From Acinetobacter corruptisaponis (lineage in GTDB: Bacteria > Pseudomonadota > Gammaproteobacteria > Pseudomonadales > Moraxellaceae), in contig NZ_CP125669.1 of assembly GCF_030053775.1 (NCBI RefSeq), positions 2,661,962 through 2,725,961 of the forward strand: 64,000 bases of DNA, written 5' to 3'. Position numbers and translations under genes: made by a program. The notes beneath the pieces were generated by a model that searched no databases, was not told the DNA's origin, and worked only from the letters and a program-made list of their open reading frames with translations. This document shows, piece after piece, positions 25,017-34,324 of this stretch. How positions within the stretch are numbered: the first letter of the stretch is position 1; each line of letters begins with the position of its first letter.

Positions 25017-26300
25017 GTGAGCATGGATAAGCAAATAATATTTGAAGATGAACATATTCGCGTTATTTTTTTAAAAGGTTCAAGTGACGCTTTGGTGATT
25101 TCTTTTGGCGACCTGATTAGCCGTGCCAAAGGCATGTCGATTAATGCTGAAAAATCATTATTCAAGTATCAATACAATGTGATTGGCATTATGCCGAAAC
25201 AGAAATCGTGGTTCCCTAAAAGCAGCATGTTGCAAATGCAGCAACAGATTCAATCCATTTTGCAGCAATTCAAGGAAATTGTTGGCTATGGCGGTTCAAT
25301 GGGTGGCTATGCTGCAATTAAGTATTCAAACTTGTTGAATATGCAAAAAGTGGTGGCATTTGTCCCGCAATATTCAATTGATCCTGAAGTGGTGCAGGAC
25401 CGCCGTTATGCCGAATTTTTTGATGCCGCATTGCATCAGGATATGCAGATTCAGGCGGATGAAGTTGATCCAGCACGGGAATACATTCTGGTCTATGATC
25501 CTTACTATGCGGAAGACAAAGAACATTTCCTGAAAATACAGCCTTTGCTGCCGAATAGGCAGGTAATTCATCTACCATTTACAGGCCATGAAGCCTTGTC
25601 TGTGCTGGCAAGTTCACAACTGCTGCATGACTTTGTCCAGCAGCCTTTTGACATTACCTATTTCTATAAACGGGTGAGGGAGGTCAAAAAGCAAAGCAAG
25701 TTCTATTACCGTCAGGTGATTGATCATTTACTTGCCCGACATCATCAGGCCTTGCTAAGGATTTTACAGCAGAATGATTTTGAGCTGGATGAACGTTATT
25801 TTGATGCCGTGTTAAAACAAAAACTGGTGCAGCAATTATTTCGTTTAAAGCAGGGCACTGAACAGAACCTGCATAAATTGGGGATACCTATCCATTTTGT
25901 GCAGCATGCTCAGGCACAGGCTGCCAATGTAAAAACAACTCAGGATACTGCTCTGGTTTTTAATTTGGTGAGTTTAAAGCTTGAAAGCTATGAGGCTGAG
26001 ATCATTGAGGCTAACTCACAATACCTGCTGCCCTTAACAGCACAAGCCAATACTTTGGTTTCCCTTGAACTGAATCATGAAAGCTATTTGCTAACCATGA
26101 ATGATCGTGGGATTCATAAGCTAATCAAACAAGGTGAAGCTTTGCCACTCGACCAGTCTCCACTGGTTTTCAAGCAGTATGCGGATTTTTGTAGTATCAG
26201 CTATAAACAACTGACCTTGAGTTGTGATGCACAGGGATTGGGTCAGTTTGTTGAAAATAATATGGATGAGCAAACTCACCTACATCTTGTTGAATCGTAA
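25017..26300 (+). CDS. Unknown protein with a hydrolase-like nucleophile elbow
   Basis: 427 residues. The N-terminal 220 residues resemble an alpha/beta hydrolase core: VIGIMPKQKSWFP, then GYGGSMGGYAAIKYSN, where Ser sits in a GxSxG-type turn, then KVVAFVPQYSIDP, and a His in HLPFTGHEALSV that could complete a triad. The C-terminal half is helical with no recognised domain. No signal peptide, so cytoplasmic. A similar fold is seen in some glycan- or capsule-linked acyl enzymes. Starts at GTG 25017 or ATG 25023; neither has a clear Shine-Dalgarno. Confidence 0.65.
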   Translation: MSMDKQIIFEDEHIRVIFLKGSSDALVISFGDLISRAKGMSINAEKSLFKYQYNVIGIMPKQKSWFPKSSMLQMQQQIQSILQQFKEIVGYGGSMGGYAAIKYSNLLNMQKVVAFVPQYSIDPEVVQDRRYAEFFDAALHQDMQIQADEVDPAREYILVYDPYYAEDKEHFLKIQPLLPNRQVIHLPFTGHEALSVLASSQLLHDFVQQPFDITYFYKRVREVKKQSKFYYRQVIDHLLARHHQALLRILQQNDFELDERYFDAVLKQKLVQQLFRLKQGTEQNLHKLGIPIHFVQHAQAQAANVKTTQDTALVFNLVSLKLESYEAEIIEANSQYLLPLTAQANTLVSLELNHESYLLTMNDRGIHKLIKQGEALPLDQSPLVFKQYADFCSISYKQLTLSCDAQGLGQFVENNMDEQTHLHLVES

Positions 26301-26306
26301 ATAAAA

Positions 26307-26332
26307 AAGCCCTCTACAATCGCAGAGGGCTT
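26307..26332. terminator. Bidirectional terminator
   Basis: Stem AAGCCCTCT/AGAGGGCTT with an eight-base loop. The A-run on the left gives a T-run for the minus-strand gene. Confidence 0.85.
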
Positions 26333-26352
26333 GTTAGATTGAATTGAAAAGA

Positions 26353-26928
26353 CTAGTTTTCACCCACTTTGGTATTGGTGCCGACATTGGCATTTACGCC
26401 CAAGATTTTCACACCAACATTTGCACCTGCCTGAGCCTGTTTCTTATCTGCATTTAAGCCCGTTTGCGCTTGAATGGATGAGTTTCCAACATTAACCCCT
26501 GCTTGGGTATTCAGGCCAATTGATTTTTGCTCAGCCTGATGTTGCTGATGACGTTTTTTTGCTTCCGCTCTTTTTTCGGCAGCAAACTCCTTGCTATCAG
26601 CAGCTTTCTCTACCGCATAATCCTTACCGTTTTTAACCACTTTCGCGGTTTTATCCACCACCTGTGAACCCACATTGCTTGCTGTAGCCACAGTTTTCTG
26701 GGTTGCCTCCACACCTGTGTTTACAGCGGCATGACCGACATGATGAGCTGCGTGACCTACGCCTTGGGCGGTATTTTTTACTGCCCCTGCAACGCCACTA
26801 ATCAAGCCACCAGACTGTACATTGACCTGAGCTGAGCCATTGGCATTTACCCCGACGTTTTGTGCAAAAATAGAGGCAGAAGCGAGAATACTTGTTGTCA
26901 CGATAGCTGTTTTGATCATTTTCTTCAT
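26353..26928 (-). CDS. Exported repeat-containing protein of unknown function
   Basis: 191 residues. Signal peptide MKKMIKTAIVTTSILASASI (cut after IFA). The mature protein has Asn/Gly/Val/Ala repeats at both ends (NVGVNANGSAQVNVQSGG; QAGANVGVKILGVNANVGTN) around a Lys/Ala-rich helical middle (KEFAAEKRAEAKKRHQQHQA). The repeated strand units suggest a self-associating envelope protein. AAGGA seven bases before the ATG fixes the start. No family recognised. Confidence 0.7.
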   Translation of the reverse strand: MKKMIKTAIVTTSILASASIFAQNVGVNANGSAQVNVQSGGLISGVAGAVKNTAQGVGHAAHHVGHAAVNTGVEATQKTVATASNVGSQVVDKTAKVVKNGKDYAVEKAADSKEFAAEKRAEAKKRHQQHQAEQKSIGLNTQAGVNVGNSSIQAQTGLNADKKQAQAGANVGVKILGVNANVGTNTKVGEN

Positions 26929-27083
26929 TGCGATTTCCTTAAGCGATGTACCGTTTGGGGTACTTCATCAACGCAACTGCATCATAGCGGGCAAAAAAGC
27001 GGAAATGTATGGATTTCAGCAAAACTTTACAACCAGATTACAGCTTAAAAACACTTTGGAGAGAAATTATGGAGATGGCAAAT

Positions 27084-27530
27084 TTAGCCACACTGGTCTA
27101 AAGCAGTTTGGTTAAAGTAGCTTTTTAACTTGTCAAAGTTCTGTTTTACCTCAGGTTTCTGAATGTCAAATACTGTGGTTTTTCGCGTTTTCTGATCTAA
27201 TACAGGTTTTTCAGTGGTCGCATTGAATAAACGATTCGGCACATATTGATAGGTTTCAGAAAAAGCCCGACTCAACTGATTGCCTTTAAATTCCCATGAT
27301 TCCGTGCTCTGACCACCATCAAAATAACCTGTAAACTGGATCATGCAATGATCCTTATATTTATTTAAGGATGCCGCATTGGTGTTGGTATTGGGTAGGG
27401 CATCAATGTTCTGAACCTGTTGCAGTTGTTGCAAAGGTGGCTCGGTTTGGGTGGATAATGTAGAACATGCAGTGAAGCCAATACTACTGATTAAAGAAAG
27501 CAAAATGGTTTTAAAAGGCGTAACAGTCAT
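27084..27530 (-). CDS. Lipoprotein of unknown function
   Basis: 148 residues (or 152 from an ATG at 27542). Signal with lipobox GFTAC, Cys at about residue 22. The mature part has two further Cys (DHCMIQF and the end DQCG) that could pair. The AGGA at 27543-27546 touches the 27542 ATG, so the start at 27530 is preferred but not certain. No family recognised. It follows an exported protein gene on the same strand. Confidence 0.65.
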   Translation of the reverse strand: MTVTPFKTILLSLISSIGFTACSTLSTQTEPPLQQLQQVQNIDALPNTNTNAASLNKYKDHCMIQFTGYFDGGQSTESWEFKGNQLSRAFSETYQYVPNRLFNATTEKPVLDQKTRKTTVFDIQKPEVKQNFDKLKSYFNQTALDQCG

Positions 27531-27566
27531 TGTTTCATTCATTCCTGTAAATCTTGTTAAATCGTA

Positions 27567-27989
27567 TTAATTTGATGAAGGTTGGCTCAGTTCAGCACGC
27601 TCAATAGGCACATTGCCATCATTGGTTCCAACCACGGCATCTTTGGTGTCCTGCCATTTTTTAGCAGTATATTGTTTGGCTTTTTCAGTCTGTTCCTGAA
27701 CAATGACGGATTGTTCAGCAGTGTATTCTTTTGTGGTTTTCCACTTTTCACTCATTTTCTGAGAGGTGTTTTCAGATGCACCCTGAATTGAGCCACCAAG
27801 ATTTTGCAAGCCTTTACCTGTTTTATACAGTAATACACGGCCTAAGCTTGGATTGTCACCATAAGGAAGTGTTTTTTCAGCCGTTGCAGTATTTGCATTC
27901 GCCGTAGTTGTATTTGTTTCGGCTGCCCAAAGAGAAGACGATGCGATCAGTGTAGTCGTTAAATACAGTACAGGAACTTTTTTCATCAT
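27567..27989 (-). CDS. Exported small protein of unknown function
   Basis: 140 residues with a signal peptide ending in SSLWAAE. The mature part is Thr/Asn/Ala-rich, then helical with many Lys/Glu/Gln (TTKEYTAEQSVIVQEQTEKA). AAGGA six bases upstream fixes the start at 27989. It lies 36 bases before the lipoprotein gene and may form an operon with it. No family recognised; its Lys/Ala helix resembles that of the protein at 26353-26928. Confidence 0.65.
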   Translation of the reverse strand: MMKKVPVLYLTTTLIASSSLWAAETNTTTANANTATAEKTLPYGDNPSLGRVLLYKTGKGLQNLGGSIQGASENTSQKMSEKWKTTKEYTAEQSVIVQEQTEKAKQYTAKKWQDTKDAVVGTNDGNVPIERAELSQPSSN

Positions 27990-28199
27990 CGTTTGTCCTT
28001 AGAGCGAAATTTTTACAATACAAGTTTTATAGCTTATCGCCAAGTTCAAGAAAAGAATGTAGGTGATGTGAAATTGAGATATTAAGTTGTTGAAGTGTAT
28101 AAGACTATTGTGAGTTAATTGTTATATTTAAAGGTAATGCAATTTAAATTTAGCTTGTAAAATTAGTGGTATAAAATTTTATATTAATTAGAGGATTAT

Positions 28200-29060
28200 A
28201 TGATAAAGCCTAATACAGATTTATTTGAAGAGCTACGTGAAGGTATGGATATTATAAATATTGATAAAATGACTTTCCAAAAGTCATTATCCAAGTATGT
28301 GAAAATATCAAACCTATCAAGAAAAGTTTCTAAATTAGTCGCAGGAAGATTGGTGGATTATCGTAAAGGTTGGGCATCTATTCTTTTTACGAAAATCTGT
28401 GTTATATCAATCACCTTAAAAAAATTGGTAGACCACGATACTGGCAAAAAATATGCATTACATTGGGATTTTAGTTCAGCTTTTTCTTTGGTTAGGAATT
28501 TGATGGAATGCTACCAAACTTTTTATTACTTATGTATTGATAATATTTCAGATGATGAAGCATTAGCTCGTAAAAAACTGTTTAATTACCATGATTTTAT
28601 GGCTAGAGGAAAACTTTTTTATAAAATTGGTAATGAGGAAGTAAATGCAGAAATAAAAGAGCGCTTGATTAGTGAACTAGAGAGTACAAACTATTTTAAT
28701 CAATTAGATGTTAAACAAAAAAAACATTATTTGAAAGGTGATACAGCCTTTTTCTTAAGTCGAGAAGAAATTGAAGAAAGAATTGGGAACTCAAAAAATC
28801 ACTTTAAAATAAACTATCAGTTATTGTCTAGTTATACTCATAGTTATCCTATGGGGTTCTACCGTATGTTGGAAGCAGATAGAGGGACAGGCGTCAAAAC
28901 TGAGGTTGAAGAGAAATATACAGCTTTTTCATTAAGTATCGCTGAGGTATATTTGAGTTTGGCAATAATTGATATGCTAGAACTTTTTCCAGATATTTTA
29001 GATAAAATTAGTAAACAAGAAATACAATTATTAAATATAGAATATAAAGGTAATCTATAG
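28200..29060 (+). CDS. AT-rich unknown protein, DUF5677-like
   Basis: 286 residues, mostly helical, no signal peptide. DFSSAFSLVRNLMECYQTFYYLCID and NYQLLSSYTHSYPMGFYRMLEA resemble the DUF5677/HEPN-like proteins, in which Arg and His residues line a possible RNase site (here R..E in LVRNLMEC and H in YTHSYP). The gene and its 190-base upstream region are far more AT-rich than the neighbours, a sign of transfer. AGAGG lies before the ATG. Defence or a toxin-like role is possible but unproven. Confidence 0.6.
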   Translation: MIKPNTDLFEELREGMDIINIDKMTFQKSLSKYVKISNLSRKVSKLVAGRLVDYRKGWASILFTKICVISITLKKLVDHDTGKKYALHWDFSSAFSLVRNLMECYQTFYYLCIDNISDDEALARKKLFNYHDFMARGKLFYKIGNEEVNAEIKERLISELESTNYFNQLDVKQKKHYLKGDTAFFLSREEIEERIGNSKNHFKINYQLLSSYTHSYPMGFYRMLEADRGTGVKTEVEEKYTAFSLSIAEVYLSLAIIDMLELFPDILDKISKQEIQLLNIEYKGNL

Positions 29061-29093
29061 AAGTTGGAATAAGCAATCTTCAATAATTCTTAT

Positions 29094-29127
29094 AAGAAAA
29101 GAATCGCTTTTAGGCGATTCTTTTCTT
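29094..29127. terminator. Bidirectional terminator, 14-bp stem
   Basis: AAGAAAAGAATCGC pairs perfectly with GCGATTCTTTTCTT around loop TTTTAG. It separates the AT-rich unknown gene and glyS, both ending here. Confidence 0.9.
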
Positions 29128-29133
29128 ATTTTA

Positions 29134-31200
29134 TCAACCCTGCAACACACTCACATCCGCAATCGCCGTGAATAAATCACGCAACTGTGCCAATAAGCGT
29201 AGACGGTTGGCTTTCAATTCAGCATCATCCGCCATGACCATGACATTTTCAAAGAAAGCATCAATTGGCGCACGCAATGCAGCAAGTTTGGACAGTGCTT
29301 CAGTATAGTTACGTGCAGCAAGTAAAGGCTGAACCACAGGTGTCAACGCTTGAAGTTCTGCATAAAGTGCTTTTTCAGCCGCTTCAACTAGGTTAGCTTC
29401 AACCACAGTACCCTCTGGTGTTGCTTCTTTGGCAAGAATATTGGCAACACGCTTGTTTGCCGCAGCCAATGCAGCGGCTTCTGGCAAGGTGCGGAAATGA
29501 TTGACCGCAGTGACACGCTTGTCAAAATCAAGCGGAGATTTTGGCGCAAGTGCCTGAACCGCCTGAATCACATCAACGGCAACGCCTTGGTCTTCATACT
29601 TGGCACGGTAACGACCCTCAAGGAAAGCCACCGCATCGGCACGGGTTTTGTCGTGATCTTTAACAACGCCACCATAACCTTGCAAGGCAAAGTTCACAAG
29701 CTCTTCGATGGTCACATCAAGTTCATTTTCAATGATGAGACGCAAGATACCAATCGCAGAACGGCGTAATCCAAACGGGTCTTTAGAACCTGTCGGTGCC
29801 TGACCAATCCCGAAAATACCAACCAGCGTATCTAAACGGTCAGCAAGGGCGATGGTTGTACCTGTCTTGGTCTGCGGTAACACATCACCTGCAAACTTCG
29901 GTAAGTATTGCTCACCCAACGCTTCTGCAACTTCGTTGTTTTCACCCTCAAGGCGTGCATAATATGTACCTGCAATACCTTGAAGTTCAGGGAATTCACC
30001 CACCAGCTCAGAGGTTAAGTCACACTTCGACAATAACGCCGCTTTTTCAGCATCGGCAACATTCGCACCTGTAATGGGTGACAATGTCACAGCCAATTTT
30101 GCAATACGTTCTGACTTGTTCCAAAGCGTACCCAATTGAGCCTGAAACACCATATTGGCTAATTTTTCTTTACGGCTAGCGAGAGGCTGTTTCTGGTCTT
30201 GCAGGAAGAAGAATTCTGCGTCAGACAAACGTGGACGTACAACTTTCTCATTTCCTTCAATAATTTGAATCGGGTCTTTCGACTCAATATTTGAAATGGT
30301 AATGAAGTAAGGCTGTAATTTACCCTCGGCATTGATTAAGCAGAAATACTTCTGATTATCCTGCATGGTGGTAATCAAGGCTTCTTGAGGAACGGCTAAA
30401 TAACGTTCTTCAAAGCTTGCACGCAAAGCGACAGGCCATTCAACCAGACTGGTGACTTCATCCAACAGGTCTGCTGGCACAATGGCAGTGGCATTGACTT
30501 CATCTGCCAACTTTTTCACTTGTTCCTGAATGGTTACCTGACGCTTTTCAAAGTTGGCAACCACATACGCTTTTTCCAGCACTGCCAAGTAGTCATTGGC
30601 ATGTGCCAAAGTCACTGCTTCTGGTGCGTGGAAACGGTGACCATAGGTGACATTACCCGCTTTGTGATCCTGAATGGTGGCTTCAATGACTTGATCATCT
30701 TTTAGTAACACAACCCATTTTACTGGACGTACAAATTCGGTACGGCTTGCCGCTGAACGCATACGTTTGGCGATTGGCAAATTGTCCAAAGCTGTCTGTA
30801 AAATTTGTGGCAGTAAGGCATCAAGGCTTTGACCTTTGACATCTTTCAGGAAGCAAACTTTTTCAACTTTACCCGCCTGAAAGGTGGAAAGTTGGTCAAC
30901 GCCAATGCCTTGACCACGCATAAAGCCTTCAAGTGCTTTGGTCGGTTTACCTTCAGCATCGTAAGCCGCCTGAACAGCAGGGCCATCAAAGCGTTTTTGC
31001 GTGTCGGCCTGTGCTGCATCAATATCCACAATCTTCAGCGCTAAACGACGTGGCGCGGCATAAGCCTCAATAGAGGCAAAGTTTAAGCCTGCATCCTTTA
31101 AACCTTTTTCTGTTTCTGCCTTTAAGGCATCACGTAAGGTTTTTAGACTTTTGGGTGGAAGTTCTTCACAGCCCAATTCAAATAATACGGTATGTGTCAT
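29134..31200 (-). CDS. glyS: Glycyl-tRNA synthetase beta subunit
   Basis: Beta subunit of the alpha2beta2 glycyl-tRNA synthetase; it binds the tRNA. The 689 residues (E. coli length) begin [20 protein letters not shown], with [23 protein letters not shown] and the C-terminal [37 protein letters not shown] 31200 is chosen over a TTG two codons earlier. In most relatives it follows glyQ directly; here a broken tautomerase gene lies between. Confidence 0.97.
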   Translation of the reverse strand: MTHTVLFELGCEELPPKSLKTLRDALKAETEKGLKDAGLNFASIEAYAAPRRLALKIVDIDAAQADTQKRFDGPAVQAAYDAEGKPTKALEGFMRGQGIGVDQLSTFQAGKVEKVCFLKDVKGQSLDALLPQILQTALDNLPIAKRMRSAASRTEFVRPVKWVVLLKDDQVIEATIQDHKAGNVTYGHRFHAPEAVTLAHANDYLAVLEKAYVVANFEKRQVTIQEQVKKLADEVNATAIVPADLLDEVTSLVEWPVALRASFEERYLAVPQEALITTMQDNQKYFCLINAEGKLQPYFITISNIESKDPIQIIEGNEKVVRPRLSDAEFFFLQDQKQPLASRKEKLANMVFQAQLGTLWNKSERIAKLAVTLSPITGANVADAEKAALLSKCDLTSELVGEFPELQGIAGTYYARLEGENNEVAEALGEQYLPKFAGDVLPQTKTGTTIALADRLDTLVGIFGIGQAPTGSKDPFGLRRSAIGILRLIIENELDVTIEELVNFALQGYGGVVKDHDKTRADAVAFLEGRYRAKYEDQGVAVDVIQAVQALAPKSPLDFDKRVTAVNHFRTLPEAAALAAANKRVANILAKEATPEGTVVEANLVEAAEKALYAELQALTPVVQPLLAARNYTEALSKLAALRAPIDAFFENVMVMADDAELKANRLRLLAQLRDLFTAIADVSVLQG

Positions 31201-31246
31201 GTTCAAATGTCTTCTAAAAATATTTATCTGTCATAAGCAAGATGAT

Positions 31247-31642
31247 CTAAACATCTACCTTAAACCCTAATGCAACATCGCAAGCCGCCTGACCACCACG
31301 AATCCCCCAGTTTTCCAATGGAAGATCGCGAACAATGATCGTCACTTACTTGGGTGGAATACCAAGCAACTCAAGATTGTTGACAATGCCTTGATAAAGG
31401 TTTCGTTTTGCATCCACAGAACGCCCAGCAAAGGCATCAATGCTAATCTGTGTATAAAACTCAGGCTGTTCCTGATGCGGTGGGCAGGCAAAACGATGCG
31501 GTAAATGGGCGATGAAACGGATATGTTTATCTTTTTCAGGAATCTGAAAGTGTTGAACCAAAGCCGAGTGAACAGCCTCAATGATGGCGATTTCCTGCTC
31601 AGTTGAGTATTCACGTCTTACTTCAATCACAACACTTGGCAT
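31247..31642 (-). pseudogene. Tautomerase gene broken by one in-frame stop
   Basis: The frame starts MPSVVIEVRREYSTEQE with the N-terminal Pro that serves as the base in this superfamily, and ends at a TAA at 31346-31348 after LLGIPPK (98 residues). Reading through that stop in the same frame gives VTIIVRDLPLENWGIRGGQA and a further 16 residues before TAG at 31247-31249. That tail holds the NWGIRGGQAACD block conserved in the 4-oxalocrotonate-tautomerase-like family (PF14552), giving 132 codons with the stop read through, the normal family size. A GAA to TAA change would explain it. The short form may still be made. Confidence 0.85.
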
Positions 31643-31676
31643 TTTGATCTTCCTAAATCAGATGTTATTTTTCCAT

Positions 31677-32657
31677 TTATGTACTGGCTTTGTTCTGTGC
31701 AGCTTCCGCTTCAACCTGTGCCTTGAGTTGGGCCAATACCTCATCACGCAAATGCGGTTCTGCCATTGGGAAGCCAAGTTCCGCACGTGCCTGTACATAG
31801 CTTTGGGCAATGGCACGGGCAAGGGTACGCACACGCAAGATATAACGTTGACGCTCAGTCACAGAGATTGCACCACGTGCATCCAGCAAGTTAAAGGTAT
31901 GTGATGCTTTCACCACTTGTTCATAGGCTGGTAGAGAAAGCTTGGCTTCGATTAAACGGTTGGCTTCTGATTCATAGAAATCAAACAGTTCAAACAGTTT
32001 GTCAACAGGTGCGTATTCAAAGTTATAGGTCGATTGCTCAACCTCATTTTGATGGAATACATCACCGTAGGTCACCGTACCAAACTGACCTTTGGTCCAT
32101 ACCAGATCATAAACGGAATCGACACCTTGCAGGTACATGGCCAGACGTTCCAGACCGTAGGTGATTTCACCTGTCACTGGATAACATTCAACGCCACCGA
32201 CTTGCTGGAAGTAAGTGAACTGGGTTACTTCCATGCCGTTCAGCCAAACTTCCCAACCTAAACCCCATGCACCTAGTGTTGGAGATTCCCAGTTGTCCTC
32301 AACAAAACGAATGTCATGCGTCAGCGTATCAATACCGATGGCTTTTAAAGAATCGAGATAAAGTTGCTGAATGTTGTCTGGGTTTGGCTTAAGCACAACC
32401 TGAAACTGATAGTAGTGTTGCAGGCGGTTTGGATTCTCACCATAACGGCCATCTTTTGGACGACGTGACGGCTGAACATAGGCCGCATTCCAGGTTTCTG
32501 GGCCTAATGCACGTAAGAATGTTGCAGTGTGGAATGTTCCCGCACCCATTTCCATATCATAGGGTTGTAATACGACGCAGCCTTGCTCCGCCCAATAGTT
32601 TTGTAGGGCAAGAATTAAGCCCTGAAATGTGTCAATATGCGAGATCGCACGGCTCAT
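31677..32657 (-). CDS. glyQ: Glycyl-tRNA synthetase alpha subunit
   Basis: Catalytic class II subunit that activates glycine. The 326 residues show the family blocks [52 protein letters not shown] and [21 protein letters not shown]. It is about 20 residues longer at the C-terminus than E. coli GlyQ, with an Ala/Glu tail. First gene of the glyQ-glyS unit. Confidence 0.97.
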   Translation of the reverse strand: MSRAISHIDTFQGLILALQNYWAEQGCVVLQPYDMEMGAGTFHTATFLRALGPETWNAAYVQPSRRPKDGRYGENPNRLQHYYQFQVVLKPNPDNIQQLYLDSLKAIGIDTLTHDIRFVEDNWESPTLGAWGLGWEVWLNGMEVTQFTYFQQVGGVECYPVTGEITYGLERLAMYLQGVDSVYDLVWTKGQFGTVTYGDVFHQNEVEQSTYNFEYAPVDKLFELFDFYESEANRLIEAKLSLPAYEQVVKASHTFNLLDARGAISVTERQRYILRVRTLARAIAQSYVQARAELGFPMAEPHLRDEVLAQLKAQVEAEAAQNKAST

Positions 32658-33033
32658 GCTGTATCCGTTATAAATTTAGGAAAAATTGTCCCTAAGTATA
32701 AGGATTTTGGGGGGGAGTGGCAAAGGCTTAATGCGGGGAAAATTGCTGAGGTGATAGCCTGGGTTTTTGCGTTCCCATCATCCTGCTGATCAGATTGTGA
32801 GCCTCATCATTTTAATGTTAGGATGTGCAATGTAATCTTTTTCATTGTTACGATAAAAAATTCGCGAAAAATCGACTTGAGGTTCATTTCCTATTCTTGG
32901 GGAAAATACTCAGTTCGACACATATCCCAATCTTTAAGGTTCGGTCAGCGTTCATCAGGGCTTGAGATGTTATCAGGCATCGTTAACAGGTTTCCACAGT
33001 TTTACTGTGCCTGATTTTTCGATAGGACGCTTT
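32658..33033. promoter_or_regulatory. Divergent gap between glyQ and the Tet(A)-like exporter gene
   Basis: 376 bases. It must hold promoters for both genes. I see no TetR gene and no clear tet-type operator pair. No other feature is supported. Confidence 0.35.
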
Positions 33034-34221
33034 ATGAATCGACCTCTATTTATTATTTTTGCAACTATTGCGCTGGATGCTGTTGGTATCGGGCTTATTT
33101 TTCCGATTCTTCCCTCATTACTGCAAGATATGACACACAGTACCCATATTGCCGTATATATGGGGATATTGGCCAGTCTGTATGCGGCCATGCAGTTTAT
33201 CTTTTCTCCCTTGTTAGGGGCTTTAAGTGACCGATGGGGCCGTAGGCCGATCCTGCTGATTTCACTTGCTGGTTCAGCAGTCAACTATCTGTTTCTGGCC
33301 TTTTCGCATAGCCTACTTTTCCTGTTTCTGGGGCGTATTATTGCTGGGATCACCAGTGCCAATATGGCTGTTGCAAGTGCCTATATTTTCGATGTTTCTC
33401 AGGAAAGCAGTCGTGCAAAATATTTTGGTTTAATCAATGCCATGTTTGGCGCAGGCTTTATTATTGGTCCTGTGCTGGGTGGATTTCTGGGTGAATACTG
33501 GTTAAGGCTACCTTTTCTGGTGGCGGCCATGTTGACAGGATTTAACCTTTTACTTGCCTATTTTGTTTTACCCGAATCTCGACAGGTGACCTCAAGGAAA
33601 GGGCCATTACCCACATTAAATCCTTTGAAAGTGTTTGCTGGTGTTGGTTCAGTTCATGGTGTACTTCCCCTAATTGCAACTTTCTTTATCTTTAGTGCCA
33701 TAGGGGAAGTGTATGGGGTTTGCTGGGCATTGTGGGGACATGACACGTTTCAGTGGAATGGGTTTTGGGTTGGCTTTTCGCTAGGGATGTTTGGTCTATG
33801 TCAAATGCTGGTTCAGGCCTTTATCCCACGCCATGCTTCAAGCATATTGGGTGACCGTAACACCGTGCTGATAGGTATAGCCTGTACCTGTGTGGCTTTA
33901 TACGTGATGGCCTTTGCCAAAAGTGGCTGGATGATTTTTGCGATTATGCCTATTTTTGCGTTGGGAAGTATGGGTACGCCCTCACTCCAAGCCTTGGCTT
34001 CCCGACAGGTTTCTGCCGAACAGCAAGGCCAGTTTCAGGGTGTGATTGCATCTACAGTGAGTTTGGCATCCATGATTGCCCCCTTGTTTTTCTCCATGCT
34101 TTATTTCCAGTTTCAGGCGCAATGGCCAGGTGCAATTTGGCTGAGCGTGATTGTGATTTACCTGATTGCCTTGCCAGTTATTTTGTACAGTACCCGAACT
34201 GTTTTATCTAAAGGAACTTGA
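33034..34221 (+). CDS. Tet(A)-like MFS exporter
   Basis: Twelve-helix exporter strongly similar to class A-type tetracycline/H+ antiporters: NRPLFIIFATIALDAVGIGL at the start keeps the first-helix Asp, LLGALSDRWGRRPILLISLAG is the loop-2/3 motif with the essential Asp, and GRIIAGITSANMAVASAYIF and AMFGAGFIIGPVLGGFLG follow. The frame is open 24 codons upstream, but AGGA six bases before 33034 fixes the start. 395 residues. Whether it exports tetracycline is unknown; there is no divergent tetR, so it is probably a native chromosomal relative. Confidence 0.85.
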   Translation: MNRPLFIIFATIALDAVGIGLIFPILPSLLQDMTHSTHIAVYMGILASLYAAMQFIFSPLLGALSDRWGRRPILLISLAGSAVNYLFLAFSHSLLFLFLGRIIAGITSANMAVASAYIFDVSQESSRAKYFGLINAMFGAGFIIGPVLGGFLGEYWLRLPFLVAAMLTGFNLLLAYFVLPESRQVTSRKGPLPTLNPLKVFAGVGSVHGVLPLIATFFIFSAIGEVYGVCWALWGHDTFQWNGFWVGFSLGMFGLCQMLVQAFIPRHASSILGDRNTVLIGIACTCVALYVMAFAKSGWMIFAIMPIFALGSMGTPSLQALASRQVSAEQQGQFQGVIASTVSLASMIAPLFFSMLYFQFQAQWPGAIWLSVIVIYLIALPVILYSTRTVLSKGT

Positions 34222-34324
34222 AATAACAGTGCATTGAAACGACAAGCCATGACGTAAAACTGCTTTTGATCACTTATGTTTGAGCAAAAGCTTATGTTAA
34301 TTTTTTACCTCTCGTTCGTTGTGT

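Noticed and set aside
31247-31642. Frame ending at 31346 as a complete short tautomerase
   Set aside because: The downstream in-frame codons keep the conserved family block, so truncation by a stop is the better reading.
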